Shown one piece after another: positions 7,821 to 16,188 of a stretch of 20,766 nucleotides of DNA. The notes beneath the pieces were generated by a model. That model saw only the letters and a list, made by a program, of their open reading frames with translations. It had not been told where the DNA came from and did not search any database. The DNA is from Desulfomonile tiedjei (GTDB lineage: Bacteria; Desulfobacterota; Desulfomonilia; Desulfomonilales; Desulfomonilaceae), in assembly GCA_020718965.1 (NCBI GenBank), contig DYRE01000008.1:1-20766 (forward strand), read 5' to 3'. Both the position numbers and the translations under genes were made by a program. Within the stretch, counting starts at the first letter, position 1, and each line of letters starts with the position of its first letter.

Positions 7821-8561
7821 ATGAACCACGGATTGAAACGGTTATTCAAATCGCTTGGTCTAGCAAAACACCAAGCCTTGAAAAAAAACAAGCAGATCCT
7901 TTGTGGTCTTGATTGGAATAAACCATTAGAGGACTACGATTTCGTAGTATTCGACACAGAACTGACGGGACTTGAACCGAGCAGCGATGAAATTGTATCA
8001 ATTGGGGCGGTTAGGGTTCAGAATTTGCGAATAATCATCGGCAAGACATTCTTTTGCTACGCAAAACCTAAGAAGCCACTCCCAAAAGACAGCACATTGA
8101 TCCACCGCATAACACCCGATCAGATCATGGAAGCTCAACCTCTTGAGGAAATTCTTCCAGATTTTGTTGGTTTCTTGCAAGGGGCCGTAATTGTAGGACA
8201 TTTCGTGTCTATCGACATTAGTTTCTTAAATAGTGCCACAAACAGTTTCATGGGCGGCACAATAAAAAACCCTATTGTTGATACCATGAAGATGGCCCAG
8301 CATTACGAAGATCACAGACGTCGACGTTACTACGAAGACGCAACATCTAATCTGTCTTTCGGTCTAAACGACCTTTCAAAAAAATACGGTTTGCCGCTCT
8401 TCGAGAAGCACGACGCTCTCGAAGACGCTATGCAAACCGCATATCTTTTTCTGTTCCTTATGAAAAAATTCAAGAGTCTGGGGATGTCAACCCTGAAAGA
8501 CCTGTTTACAGGCCAGAAAAAAGCCGCGTTCTCCTCAGATCAGGACTCTTATTCAGCATAG
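7821..8561 (+). CDS. DnaQ-like DEDDh 3'-5' exonuclease
   Basis: A 246-residue protein of the DNA polymerase III epsilon/RNase T exonuclease superfamily. The five DEDDh residues are visible: D45 and E47 in FDTELTGL (Exo I), D132 in the Exo II segment GHFVSIDISFL, and H197 and D202 in HDALED (Exo III). The asparagine often found after GH in Exo II is replaced by phenylalanine. It has about 35 extra residues before Exo I and no polymerase domain. It starts eight bases after the DUF294 stop codon with no clear ribosome binding site, so translation is probably coupled to that gene. Genes of this type beside DUF294/CBS genes suggest a functional link, but its substrate (DNA, RNA or a small nucleotide) cannot be told from sequence. 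It is unlikely to be the replicative proofreading subunit. Its last 13 bases overlap the prpE 3' end on the other strand. Confidence 0.87.
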   Translation: MNHGLKRLFKSLGLAKHQALKKNKQILCGLDWNKPLEDYDFVVFDTELTGLEPSSDEIVSIGAVRVQNLRIIIGKTFFCYAKPKKPLPKDSTLIHRITPDQIMEAQPLEEILPDFVGFLQGAVIVGHFVSIDISFLNSATNSFMGGTIKNPIVDTMKMAQHYEDHRRRRYYEDATSNLSFGLNDLSKKYGLPLFEKHDALEDAMQTAYLFLFLMKKFKSLGMSTLKDLFTGQKKAAFSSDQDSYSA

Positions 8562-10441
8562 CCGATAGTTTTCAGAGCGGACCCGATTTCATCGAGTGTG
8601 ACTGGGTCATCAATTGTCGACGGAACAGAATACTCCTCTTTGTCTGCAATTTTCCGCATGGTCCCTCTCAAGACTTTTCCGGACCGAGTCTTGGGGAGCC
8701 GACCGACAACCACTGCTTTCTTGAACGAAGCAACAGCGCCAATGTCACTCCTAACCATTTGGACAACCTCTTTAACTATGTCATCTTTAGATTTTGTGAC
8801 ACCTGCCTTGAGCACAATGAATCCAACTGGAACCTGCCCCTTTAGGTTATCGGCCACACCTACCACCGCGCACTCGGCGACATCGGGATGTCTGGCGAGG
8901 ACTTCTTCCATGCCTCCGGTGGATAACCGATGACCAGCGACGTTTATAACATCGTCAATTCGTCCCATTACAAACACATAACCGTCTTCGTCCATGTACC
9001 CTCCGTCACCGGTCAGGTAATATCCGGGGAACGGGCTCATGTAAGATTCGACGAACCGTTTGTCATCATTCCAGAGAGTCGGCAGATTAGCTGGAGGCAA
9101 AGGCAGTTTTACCGTGATTACACCATTTTGGTTTGGTCCAAGTTCCTCTGCCGTTGTCGGGTCAAGAATCTTGATGTTATACCCCGGCATGGGCATGGTA
9201 GCTGATCCGGGTTTAGTGGGAAAAAACTCAAGACCGCGAAAATTTCCCGCTATAGCCCATGCAGTTTCTGTTTGCCACCAGTGATCTATGACCGGTTTCT
9301 TGAGGAGATCGGTTCCCCAGAAATATGTATCCGGGTCAAGTCGTTCGCCTGCCAGGAAAAGGGTTTCAAAATTTGACAGATCATATTTCTCCAAAAACGC
9401 GCCCCGGGGGTCTTCTCTCTTGATAGCTCGAATAGCGGTAGGAGCCGTAAAAAGCGCTTTCACCTTATGTTCCGATATTACCCTCCAGAATGCCCCTGGA
9501 TCCGGCGTCCCAACAGGTTTACCTTCGAAAATAATAGTTGTTGCGCCTATGAAGAGCGGCGCATAAACAATGTATGAATGGCCCACTACCCAGCCGACAT
9601 CTGAAGCGGCCCAGTAAACATCACCAGGATTGATGTTGTAAATGTGCTTCATGCTCCACATCAGGGCTACCGCATGGCCGCCGTTGTCTCTAACAACTCC
9701 CTTGGGCTTCCCGGTTGTGCCGGAGGTGTACAAAATGTATAGCGGGTCCGTCGCCTCGACCGTCACACATTCCGCCGGATTAGCAGCGGCTTCTATCTCT
9801 TCCCAGTCAAAATCCCGACCGGCCTTCATCTCGGCTTTGGCCATGGGTCTCTGATAAATGACGCATTTAGTCGGCTTGTAGGAGGCTATTTCAATAGCTT
9901 CATCGAGTAAGGGTTTGTAAGGAATTACCTTCTTGACTTCGATGCCGCAGGAAGCGGTCAAGATTACATCGGGTTTTGCGTCATCAATACGGACCGCCAA
10001 TTCTCGAGGCGCAAATCCCCCAAAAACCACCGAATGGACAGCGCCGATGCGCGCGCATGCAAGCATTGATATGAGCGCTTCCGGAATCATCGGCATGTAT
10101 ATGAGAACAGTGTCGCCCTTTTTTACACCGAGCCCAATAAGCATACCCGCCGTTTGTGAAACTCGGTGTTGAAGTTCACGGTAGGTAAGCTTCCGGATGG
10201 TGTCCGTGACCGGGCTGTCATAAATGATGGCGACCTGGTCGGCCCTACCCTGCTCGACATGGCGATCCACAGCGTTGTAACAAGTGTTGAGCTTTCCGCC
10301 CCGAAACCAACGATAGAAAGGAGGATTCGAACGATCCAGAACCAAGTCCCACTTCTTGTCCCAGTCAATCGCCTCAGCCGCTTTTCCCCAGAATGTCTCC
10401 GGACTTTCCAAGGATTCCCTGTAAGCTTCCGCATACGTCAT
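8549..10441 (-). CDS. prpE: Propionyl-CoA synthetase (AMP-forming, PrpE type)
   Basis: A 630-residue acyl-CoA synthetase that activates propionate to propionyl-CoA. It shares the ACAS fold with the acs product but carries features typical of PrpE: the P-loop YTSGTTGKPKGVVRDNGGH (238-256), the segment AGERLDPDT (364-372) and WWQTETAWAI (388-397), where Acs has WWQTETGG. It also has the hinge GRIDDVINVAGHR (493-505) and the catalytic, potentially acetylated lysine 589 in PKTRSGK. In Acs the residue after WVxGH helps shape the acetate pocket; here WVVGH replaces Acs WITGH, consistent with a larger substrate. The start is ATG 10441 with GGGGGT a few bases upstream. The gene converges on the exonuclease and overlaps it by 13 bases. 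Specificity for propionate rather than another short acid is inferred from motif similarity. Confidence 0.92.
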   Translation of the reverse strand: MTYAEAYRESLESPETFWGKAAEAIDWDKKWDLVLDRSNPPFYRWFRGGKLNTCYNAVDRHVEQGRADQVAIIYDSPVTDTIRKLTYRELQHRVSQTAGMLIGLGVKKGDTVLIYMPMIPEALISMLACARIGAVHSVVFGGFAPRELAVRIDDAKPDVILTASCGIEVKKVIPYKPLLDEAIEIASYKPTKCVIYQRPMAKAEMKAGRDFDWEEIEAAANPAECVTVEATDPLYILYTSGTTGKPKGVVRDNGGHAVALMWSMKHIYNINPGDVYWAASDVGWVVGHSYIVYAPLFIGATTIIFEGKPVGTPDPGAFWRVISEHKVKALFTAPTAIRAIKREDPRGAFLEKYDLSNFETLFLAGERLDPDTYFWGTDLLKKPVIDHWWQTETAWAIAGNFRGLEFFPTKPGSATMPMPGYNIKILDPTTAEELGPNQNGVITVKLPLPPANLPTLWNDDKRFVESYMSPFPGYYLTGDGGYMDEDGYVFVMGRIDDVINVAGHRLSTGGMEEVLARHPDVAECAVVGVADNLKGQVPVGFIVLKAGVTKSKDDIVKEVVQMVRSDIGAVASFKKAVVVGRLPKTRSGKVLRGTMRKIADKEEYSVPSTIDDPVTLDEIGSALKTIGYAE

Positions 10442-10465
10442 AGTTACCCCCAGACGCCACTATAG

Positions 10466-10471
10466 ATTATA
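10466..10471 (-). promoter_or_regulatory. Candidate -10 box of prpE with an adjacent small inverted repeat
   Basis: On the minus strand a perfect TATAAT lies 25 bases before the prpE ATG. Immediately upstream is AACCC-GAAA-GGGTT, a 5-bp inverted repeat with a GAAA loop. No good -35 box occurs at normal spacing (TTGGAC is only 14 bases away), so the promoter would be weak or activator-dependent. The leader would be very short. Confidence 0.35.
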
Positions 10472-11740
10472 ACCCTTTCGGGTTCGTCCAAGCCTTAGCG
10501 GTAATTCGAGAATCACCCACACAATGAGTGAATGGTATCCCAAAAAACAAGCGCTATTACAAATCAAGAATGGGATTGCCTAATGCCATGTCAATTCGTG
10601 TATATAGACGCCGCCAAGCGCGTCGCGTCATTTCATGATAAGATTTTTATGATTACGTTTTTTGGGCAATAATCGCAAGTCTTTTTTGGGAGGCGGCCAA
10701 GTTCATTTTTCTCTCAGTAAATGAAAGATCAAACATTAACCTGAACCAATTCAAAAACCAACACACCGATAACATTATGAATCTAACGGTTATTTCTAGG
10801 CGCCTGATTTTTTGAGTTGACAGAAGACATAAAGTCACATTAATCTTGTCAAGTCTGACACATCCGTAGTCGGTCCAAATATATAAATAGTGGTTTGACA
10901 ACTTGGTACACAATGTTTGATACGGACTGGGCGATGCTCGGTGCTCGTATGTTCGAGTAAAGAGTTTTTATCGCACAGTGATTATAAGGCAATATCCCTG
11001 TTTTAGGCTTTAACCCTTTTTCCACCGCCGTGTCCAGGGAGTCGCTCAAGTGTCTCAGCGAGCATTTGTTGTTCATTCCGCTAGTTTGCCTACCCATGCG
11101 CTAGAACATGGTTCGGATGAGCCCTTTCATTGGCTTTCCAATCTCGAAATCTTTTCTATCTCCGCTATTTGTTATTCAAAACTTCGTGGTTTTCGTCCGA
11201 ACAAATTGCGACTTGTTCTGTTGTCGGTCGTGTTGCAATTTGGAAGACTTTTTTCTAGGATCATCTCCGGCGTATTCGGGGGAATACTGTCCAGATCAAT
11301 ATCGACAATCTTTGTCGTCACATTTCAATACCTTCCTATTTTGTCTGTCCTAAGTTCATCAGTGTCCGTTATCTCAGATATGCGAATTCGTAGTTTTTCG
11401 TTGTGGTTAACTCTCTCAGAAGAAACCTTGAAGACAATTTGCTCCTTAAGGCCATTTGGAAGAAATTTCCTTGAAAAAATAGCATTGATTCTTCTCGACA
11501 GAAATCACTTTTTAGTCTTGGTCAACGGAAGATCCCCACCGTGATTAATGCGAATTAGGGGCCCGACCAGATTGTTTTGGATAGTTCTTTAGGACACAAA
11601 CTCTAAATTCAATTGGATCTTTATCATTAACGGTGTGATGGCGTCTCCATTCAGGGGAATGGATTCATCGAGGGATGAAACAGACGCGAGAATGACTGGA
11701 CGAATGCCTGGCTAAAAGGGAAGCGCATGGCTTCTCTGTA
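10472..11740. other. Long stretch without a convincing gene
   Basis: About 1.3 kb between prpE and the yjcH-actP operon. The longest open frame on the plus strand (11050-11544, GTG start) has no ribosome binding site and encodes a low-complexity Ser/Leu/Val-rich sequence. On the opposite strand short segments look somewhat gene-like (for example VDIDLDSIPPNTPEMILEK, about 11250-11310) but are broken by stop codons, as in a decayed gene. A 7-bp inverted repeat, TCCATTC-AGGG-GAATGGA, sits at 11646-11663, about 110 bases before yjcH, and might be an operator. No tRNA, transposase or CRISPR repeat was recognised. Confidence 0.5.
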
Positions 11741-11770
11741 TTTAATAGAGACAGGAAGGAGAATTGTATC

Positions 11771-12082
11771 GTGGCTGAACAAACAAATTGGGCGGCAATC
11801 GCGAAAAACCCGAAATTCGAAGAAATACACCGCCGCAAAACTGTCTTTCTTTTCGGTTGGTGGATCTTTTCGACCGTCTACTATTTTCTATTGCCTATAG
11901 GCGCAGGATCGGCGCCGGGACTTTATTCCGTAAAGGTTATAGGGAATATCAACTTCGGCTATCTTTTTGCGCTTTCACAGTTTTTTGTTTCCTGGGCGAT
12001 CGCACTCTATTACGCATCTTGGGCCAACCGTGTTTCAGACCGATTAACCGGTGAACTCTTAGATGAACTTAAATTACGTTAA
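11771..12082 (+). CDS. yjcH: YjcH-like DUF485 small membrane protein
   Basis: A 103-residue protein with two predicted membrane helices (about 24-43 and 59-83), a charged N-terminus containing FEEIHRRK and a C-terminal DRLTGELLDEL segment. Length, helix positions and the F-x3-RR pattern match the DUF485 family, whose E. coli member YjcH is encoded between acs and actP. The start is GTG at 11771, with AAGGAG about nine bases upstream. It ends 14 bases before actP, so the two are almost certainly translated from one message. It probably assists the symporter as an accessory subunit; this is inferred from constant co-occurrence in known operons. The exact role is not established. Confidence 0.85.
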   Translation: MAEQTNWAAIAKNPKFEEIHRRKTVFLFGWWIFSTVYYFLLPIGAGSAPGLYSVKVIGNINFGYLFALSQFFVSWAIALYYASWANRVSDRLTGELLDELKLR

Positions 12083-12089
12083 GGAGGAG
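12081..12089 (+). promoter_or_regulatory. Strong ribosome binding site of actP overlapping the yjcH stop
   Basis: AAGGAGGAG begins inside the TAA stop codon of yjcH and lies seven bases before the actP ATG at 12097. Ribosomes finishing yjcH would sit on the actP initiation region, so the two products are likely coupled. Confidence 0.7.
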
Positions 12090-12096
12090 AGGCGCA

Positions 12097-14013
12097 ATGA
12101 AGAAATTTTTTGTCATTATGATGGTCGCCCTCACTCTGGGCGTAGCAATAAACGCTGTATTGCCTGATGTTAGCATCGCAGGTCCTGAAAATCAGATAGC
12201 CTCGGCGATTACCGCTCAGGCCCCATCTGCAGAACCTCAAACTATTAAAGCTAACAGAGCTATTACTATCTCTCTGTTTGTAGTGATTGTCGCCATCACA
12301 CTGTGCATTGTCGTTTGGGCCGCAAAGCGGACAAAGACAACAGCCGATTTTTATGCGGCTCGTGGCTCTATCACCGGTACACAAAATGGATGGGCCATTG
12401 CGGGTGATTATATGTCCGCCGCTTCATTCCTTGGAATTGCGGGTTTGATCTCACTCTACGGTTATGATGGGTTCATGTATTCCGTCGGATGGCTTGTGGC
12501 ATACGTGACCGTCCTATTGATAGTCGCAGAACCCTGCCGTAACGCGGGAAAGTTTACGATGGGCGACATTTTGTCGTTCAGAACAAATCCCAAACCGGTC
12601 AGGGCCGCAGCGGCAATATCCACAGTCGCTGTTTCGGTTTTTTATCTCACAGCCCAGATGGTCGGCGCCGGTAAACTCATGGAATTGCTGCTCGGTATAC
12701 CTTTCAGAATCGCAATTTCAGGCGTGGGCTGTTTGATGATTCTTTACGTCGTCTTTGGCGGCATGATCGCAACCACTTGGGTTCAGATCATAAAAGCCGG
12801 TCTATTGATGACAGGAGCGAGTGTGCTTTGCATACTGGTTGCGGCCAAAGCCGGTTTTAATCCGGTTCAGTTCTTCTCCGATGTAGCGACTAACTCTCAA
12901 ATTCAAAGTTGGGTTCAAATTAATCTCCTCAAGGAAGCGATTCCAAAGGCCGGGTTCGACTATGGTCAGCGATTCCTTGAACCAGGCTTGCTCCTGAAGG
13001 ATGTGTGGGATCAAATTTCACTCGGTATGGCGCTCGTACTTGGCACAGCGGGAATGCCTCATATTCTCATGAGATTCTTCACTGTCCCGACGGCCCAGGC
13101 GGCTCGAAAATCAGTTATCATCGCAATGTTCATCATCGGAACATTCTACATTCTGACGACACTTCTGGGTTTCGGGGCGGCTATTAATGTCAGTCCGCAG
13201 GTTATTTCCAGTGTCGACAAGGGCGGAAACATGGCCAACATGCTGCTCGCCCAGATGCTTGGAAACCAGGTCGCTCCACTTGCCGGGGACTTCTTGCTGG
13301 CGTTCCTTTGCGCGGTCGCTTTCGCTACGATACTCGCTGTTGTCTCCGGACTTGTCCTTGCAGCCTCAGCGGCCATTTCTCATGACATTTATGTCAACGT
13401 AGTCAAAGGCGGGCACGCGGATCAGCACGAGCAGGTTAGAGCGGCTAGAATCACGTCTGTCATCGTTGGAATTGTAGCTATCATCATCGCCATATTGGCC
13501 GAGGGGCAGAACGTGGCCCATCTTGTGGCGCTAGCTTTTGCGGTCGCTTCCTCGGGGAACCTTCCGGTTGTAGTGCTTGCTCTTTTCTGGCGCAGATTCA
13601 ACACGGCTGGAACAATAGCCGGTCTTCTTATTGGAACTGTAGTTGCGATAGGGTTGGTGTTGGTTTCACCTAACATGCAGTACCCCAAAATAATTGCCGC
13701 TGGCCAGCAGAAAATTTTTGTGGCCCTGGAGAAAAAGCAGGCAGGTGGCGCAACTCTAACTGACAAGGAAAAGGCAGAACTGGCCAAAGCCAAGGTTATT
13801 TATGAAAAGACCAAGGACGGCACGTCCATGATGGGATTGGAAAAGCCTTTGTTCCCGCTAAAGAACCCAGGTATAATTTCAATTCCGGTAGGCTTCCTTG
13901 CGGCCATCATTTTTTCCTTAATGTTCAGGCGTAAGAAGGAAGAAGACGCTTTCGACGAACTCTATGTGCGTCAGAACACAGGCATTGGTGTTGCAAAAAC
14001 CATTGCTCACTAG
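12097..14013 (+). CDS. actP: ActP-like acetate/sodium:solute symporter
   Basis: A 638-residue member of the sodium:solute symporter (SSS) family, inner membrane, importing acetate or related short monocarboxylates with a cation. It begins with a signal-like hydrophobic stretch (4-21) followed by a polar loop, then the first core helix (about 56-75), TTADFYAARG (81-90), GDYMSAASFLG (103-113) and the conserved GTAGMPHILMRFFTVP (316-331). About a dozen further helices follow. This matches ActP closely in the core. It is about 90 residues longer than E. coli ActP: part is the N-terminal extension, part a charged insertion of about 50 residues (531-585, rich in Lys, Glu and Ala) before the last helix (about 593-610). 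It is the second gene of the yjcH-actP pair, and two hairpins end the transcript. Substrate range beyond acetate is not visible from sequence. Confidence 0.92.
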   Translation: MKKFFVIMMVALTLGVAINAVLPDVSIAGPENQIASAITAQAPSAEPQTIKANRAITISLFVVIVAITLCIVVWAAKRTKTTADFYAARGSITGTQNGWAIAGDYMSAASFLGIAGLISLYGYDGFMYSVGWLVAYVTVLLIVAEPCRNAGKFTMGDILSFRTNPKPVRAAAAISTVAVSVFYLTAQMVGAGKLMELLLGIPFRIAISGVGCLMILYVVFGGMIATTWVQIIKAGLLMTGASVLCILVAAKAGFNPVQFFSDVATNSQIQSWVQINLLKEAIPKAGFDYGQRFLEPGLLLKDVWDQISLGMALVLGTAGMPHILMRFFTVPTAQAARKSVIIAMFIIGTFYILTTLLGFGAAINVSPQVISSVDKGGNMANMLLAQMLGNQVAPLAGDFLLAFLCAVAFATILAVVSGLVLAASAAISHDIYVNVVKGGHADQHEQVRAARITSVIVGIVAIIIAILAEGQNVAHLVALAFAVASSGNLPVVVLALFWRRFNTAGTIAGLLIGTVVAIGLVLVSPNMQYPKIIAAGQQKIFVALEKKQAGGATLTDKEKAELAKAKVIYEKTKDGTSMMGLEKPLFPLKNPGIISIPVGFLAAIIFSLMFRRKKEEDAFDELYVRQNTGIGVAKTIAH

Positions 14014-14024
14014 AGCAAACTCTT

Positions 14025-14052
14025 GTCTGACCGGCGAAAACGCTGGTCAGAC
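14025..14052 (+). terminator. Strong hairpin just after actP
   Basis: A 12-bp stem (one G-U pair) with an AAAA loop, from GTCTGACCGGCG (14025-14036) and CGCTGGTCAGAC (14041-14052). It starts 11 bases after the actP stop. It has no T tract, so it may protect the mRNA 3' end or assist the terminator that follows. Confidence 0.6.
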
Positions 14053-14061
14053 TCAAAAAGT

Positions 14062-14096
14062 AAACCGAGGGATTGTTAAAACATCCCTCGGTTTTT
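14062..14096. terminator. Bidirectional rho-independent terminator between actP and nifS
   Basis: A perfect 12-bp stem, AAACCGAGGGAT (14062-14073) and ATCCCTCGGTTT (14083-14094), with a 9-base loop and a T run at 14092-14096. On the minus strand the same stem is followed by TTTACTTTTT, so it can also end transcription from nifS, whose stop codon lies 25 bases away. Confidence 0.9.
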
Positions 14097-14120
14097 GAAC
14101 ATTCTAGAACTTAACTTTTT

Positions 14121-15308
14121 TTATTGAACCGTGCATGCGGTATTGATTGTTTCTAAACTGAAGGGCGACATTGCTCTTAGTGTCTCAATAATTTGGGGAG
14201 TTTTCTCGATGACGAATTCGACTTCATCTTCGGTGTTGTATCGTGAAAGGGAAAATCGTATCGAACCGTGAACAGATGTAAACGGAACACCCATTGCTCT
14301 TAGAACATGAGACGGTTCAAGAGATCCTGAAGTGCAGGCTGACCCTGATGACGCGCAAATGCCTTTTTCATCGAGTCTCATTAGAATAGCTTCACCCTCC
14401 ACAAATTCGAAACCAATATTAAGGGTATTGGGAAGCCTGAATTCTTCACAGCCATTTATTCGAGCTTGAGAAACCCGGTCTAGCAATCCTTTCTGAAGGT
14501 GGTCTCTCATTCCTTTTACGCGTATATTTTCCTCATCAAAATTCTTCATCGCCAGTTTCGCCGCCTCGCCAAGACCCACTATTCCTGGAACATTTTCCGT
14601 GCCTCCGCGCCGGTTAAATTCCTGATGGCCTCCTATTATGAATGGTGAGAAGCGAGTGCCTTTTCTGATGTACAACGCGCCGATACCTTTGGGAGCATGG
14701 AGCTTGTGTCCCGACAAAGACAAGAAACTGACATTGTTTTTACTGAGATTTATCGGTACCTTGCCAACCGCCTGGACAGCGTCCGTATGCATGAGAGCGC
14801 CACGTTCGGCGGCAATATCGGCAATTCTTTCCACCGGAAAAAGAACCCCGGTTTCATTGTTAGCCCACATTATCGATACAATGGCTGTATTTTCTGTGAC
14901 GGATTTCCGGACTTCCTCAACGTCAATCATGCCTCGCTTGTCAACTGAAATCCACTTCACCGTATATCCTTTGAAACGAGAGAGATACTTGCACAGATTT
15001 AGAACGGCTGGATGTTCAACCCTTGTCGTTACTATTTCCCTGCGATCCGGCATTGTGTTGAGCGCGCTTAGAATGGCGGTGGAGTCTGATTCTGTCCCTC
15101 CCGATGTGAAGACAATTTCCTGAGGAGACGCTCCTATTAACGCCGCAAGGGATTCCCTGGACTTGACTATTTCACGGCCCACACTTCCACCAAAAAAATG
15201 TATGCTCGAGGGGTTTCCATAAAACTCTTTGAAAAATGGTATTATGGCCTGAAACACCTCATCCGCCACACAGGTGGTAGCGTTATTGTCCATATAAATG
15301 GTTTTCAT
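14121..15308 (-). CDS. nifS: Cysteine desulfurase NifS
   Basis: A pyridoxal-phosphate enzyme that takes sulfur from cysteine and passes it as persulfide to the NifU scaffold. The 395 residues show the fold-type I aminotransferase pattern: YMDNNATT (5-12), TSGGTESD (68-75), H99 in VEHPAVL that stacks on the cofactor, the PLP-binding lysine 202 in SGHKLHAPKG, and the persulfide-carrying cysteine 325 in SSGSACTSGSLEPSHVL. The short loop around the catalytic cysteine is typical of the NifS/IscS group rather than SufS. The ATG overlaps the nifU stop codon as ATGA (15305-15308), so translation is coupled. No other nitrogen-fixation gene is present here; NifU-NifS pairs also serve as general Fe-S assembly systems in anaerobes, and that is the more cautious reading. 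Confidence 0.94.
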   Translation of the reverse strand: MKTIYMDNNATTCVADEVFQAIIPFFKEFYGNPSSIHFFGGSVGREIVKSRESLAALIGASPQEIVFTSGGTESDSTAILSALNTMPDRREIVTTRVEHPAVLNLCKYLSRFKGYTVKWISVDKRGMIDVEEVRKSVTENTAIVSIMWANNETGVLFPVERIADIAAERGALMHTDAVQAVGKVPINLSKNNVSFLSLSGHKLHAPKGIGALYIRKGTRFSPFIIGGHQEFNRRGGTENVPGIVGLGEAAKLAMKNFDEENIRVKGMRDHLQKGLLDRVSQARINGCEEFRLPNTLNIGFEFVEGEAILMRLDEKGICASSGSACTSGSLEPSHVLRAMGVPFTSVHGSIRFSLSRYNTEDEVEFVIEKTPQIIETLRAMSPFSLETINTACTVQ

Positions 15309-16153
15309 ACGCTAACCTCTTGCACTGTAAGCGTTGGATAGACAAGTTCACGAAGCTTGGTCTCAATGCCGGCTTTTGTCAAAGCTGAACTGGGGCAAGA
15401 TGAACACAGACCTCTAAGCGCTATTTTGACAACATCGCCATCAAGATCTATAAGTTCGATGTCTCCCCCATCCTGCTGCAAACTGGGCCGGATTTCTTTA
15501 TCCAGAACATCCTGTATTTTGGATATCTTCTGGATGTTGGTCATCGGTCTGTGCACCCTCGAGGAAACGCTTTCACCGCCTCTTTTCTGTTCTTGAACCT
15601 CAGAGATTATGCGCTCTATTTTTTCATGGCAAAGTCCACAGCCTCCGCCTGCTTTGGTATAGTCCGTCACTTCCTGTACACTAGATAGATTGTTCTCTCG
15701 TACGGCTGAGCGTATCGCATCATCGGTTACCCCAAAACATTCACACACCAACTCCCCTTCAATTGCATCCTCCGGAGCCGAATCACCCCTGTAGCAACCT
15801 ATAGCGGCGTGAAGAGCGTCACGTCCCATGACTGAACAGTGCATCTTTTCTTTAGGAAGTCCCCCGAGATAATCAGCTATGTCCTGATTCGTTATTTTAA
15901 GAGCGTCTTCCACCGTTTTACCTTTGAGTATTTCGGTTAGAGCGCTACTAGAAGCTATCGCGCTACCACAACCAAAAGTCTGAAAGCTGGCGTCGAGAAT
16001 TTTTTCTGTTTCAGGATCAATTTTCAAATAAAGCTTTAAAGCGTCGCCGCAAGCCAGTGAACCGACCTCTCCAACTGCGTTGGCCCCTTCAAGAACTCCA
16101 ACGTTCCTGGGCTGAAAGAAATGGTCCTTAACTTTTTCCGTGTATTCCCACAT
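15305..16153 (-). CDS. nifU: NifU, three-domain Fe-S cluster scaffold
   Basis: A 282-residue cytoplasmic scaffold on which Fe-S clusters are built with sulfur from NifS. All three parts of full-length NifU are present: an IscU-like N-terminal domain with cluster cysteines C35 (LACGD), C62 (FGCGS) and C106 (MHCSV); a central [2Fe-2S] BFD-like ferredoxin domain with C137, C139, C172 and C175 (VCECFG and GGCGLC); and a C-terminal Nfu domain with the CSSC motif C250/C253. Residues 186-205 form a short linker. It is a little shorter than the Azotobacter protein. AGGGGG about seven bases upstream supports the ATG. It follows a small cysteine-rich exported protein by 35 bases and overlaps nifS, suggesting one transcript. 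Confidence 0.95.
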   Translation of the reverse strand: MWEYTEKVKDHFFQPRNVGVLEGANAVGEVGSLACGDALKLYLKIDPETEKILDASFQTFGCGSAIASSSALTEILKGKTVEDALKITNQDIADYLGGLPKEKMHCSVMGRDALHAAIGCYRGDSAPEDAIEGELVCECFGVTDDAIRSAVRENNLSSVQEVTDYTKAGGGCGLCHEKIERIISEVQEQKRGGESVSSRVHRPMTNIQKISKIQDVLDKEIRPSLQQDGGDIELIDLDGDVVKIALRGLCSSCPSSALTKAGIETKLRELVYPTLTVQEVSV

Positions 16154-16188
16154 GCGAATCCCCCTGATTTAAAAAATATCTATAGATC

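Noticed and set aside
10653..11097. Two overlapping minus-strand frames of 82-86 codons in the gap
   Set aside because: No ribosome binding sites, no conserved motifs, and atypical composition for the neighbourhood.
11050..11544. Plus-strand open frame of 164 codons in the large gap
   Set aside because: GTG start without a ribosome binding site, low-complexity Ser/Leu/Val-rich translation, no family resemblance. It lies opposite the broken gene-like fragments and is probably their shadow.
11640..11770. Sigma54 promoter for yjcH-actP
   Set aside because: Several TGGC sequences occur, but none has the GC of the -12 element at the required distance. No convincing sigma70 promoter was found either.
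14121..16153. Nitrogen-fixation cluster
   Set aside because: nifU and nifS are present, but no nifH, nifD, nifK, nifB or nifV is in the window. The pair can be a general Fe-S assembly system, so diazotrophy is not claimed.
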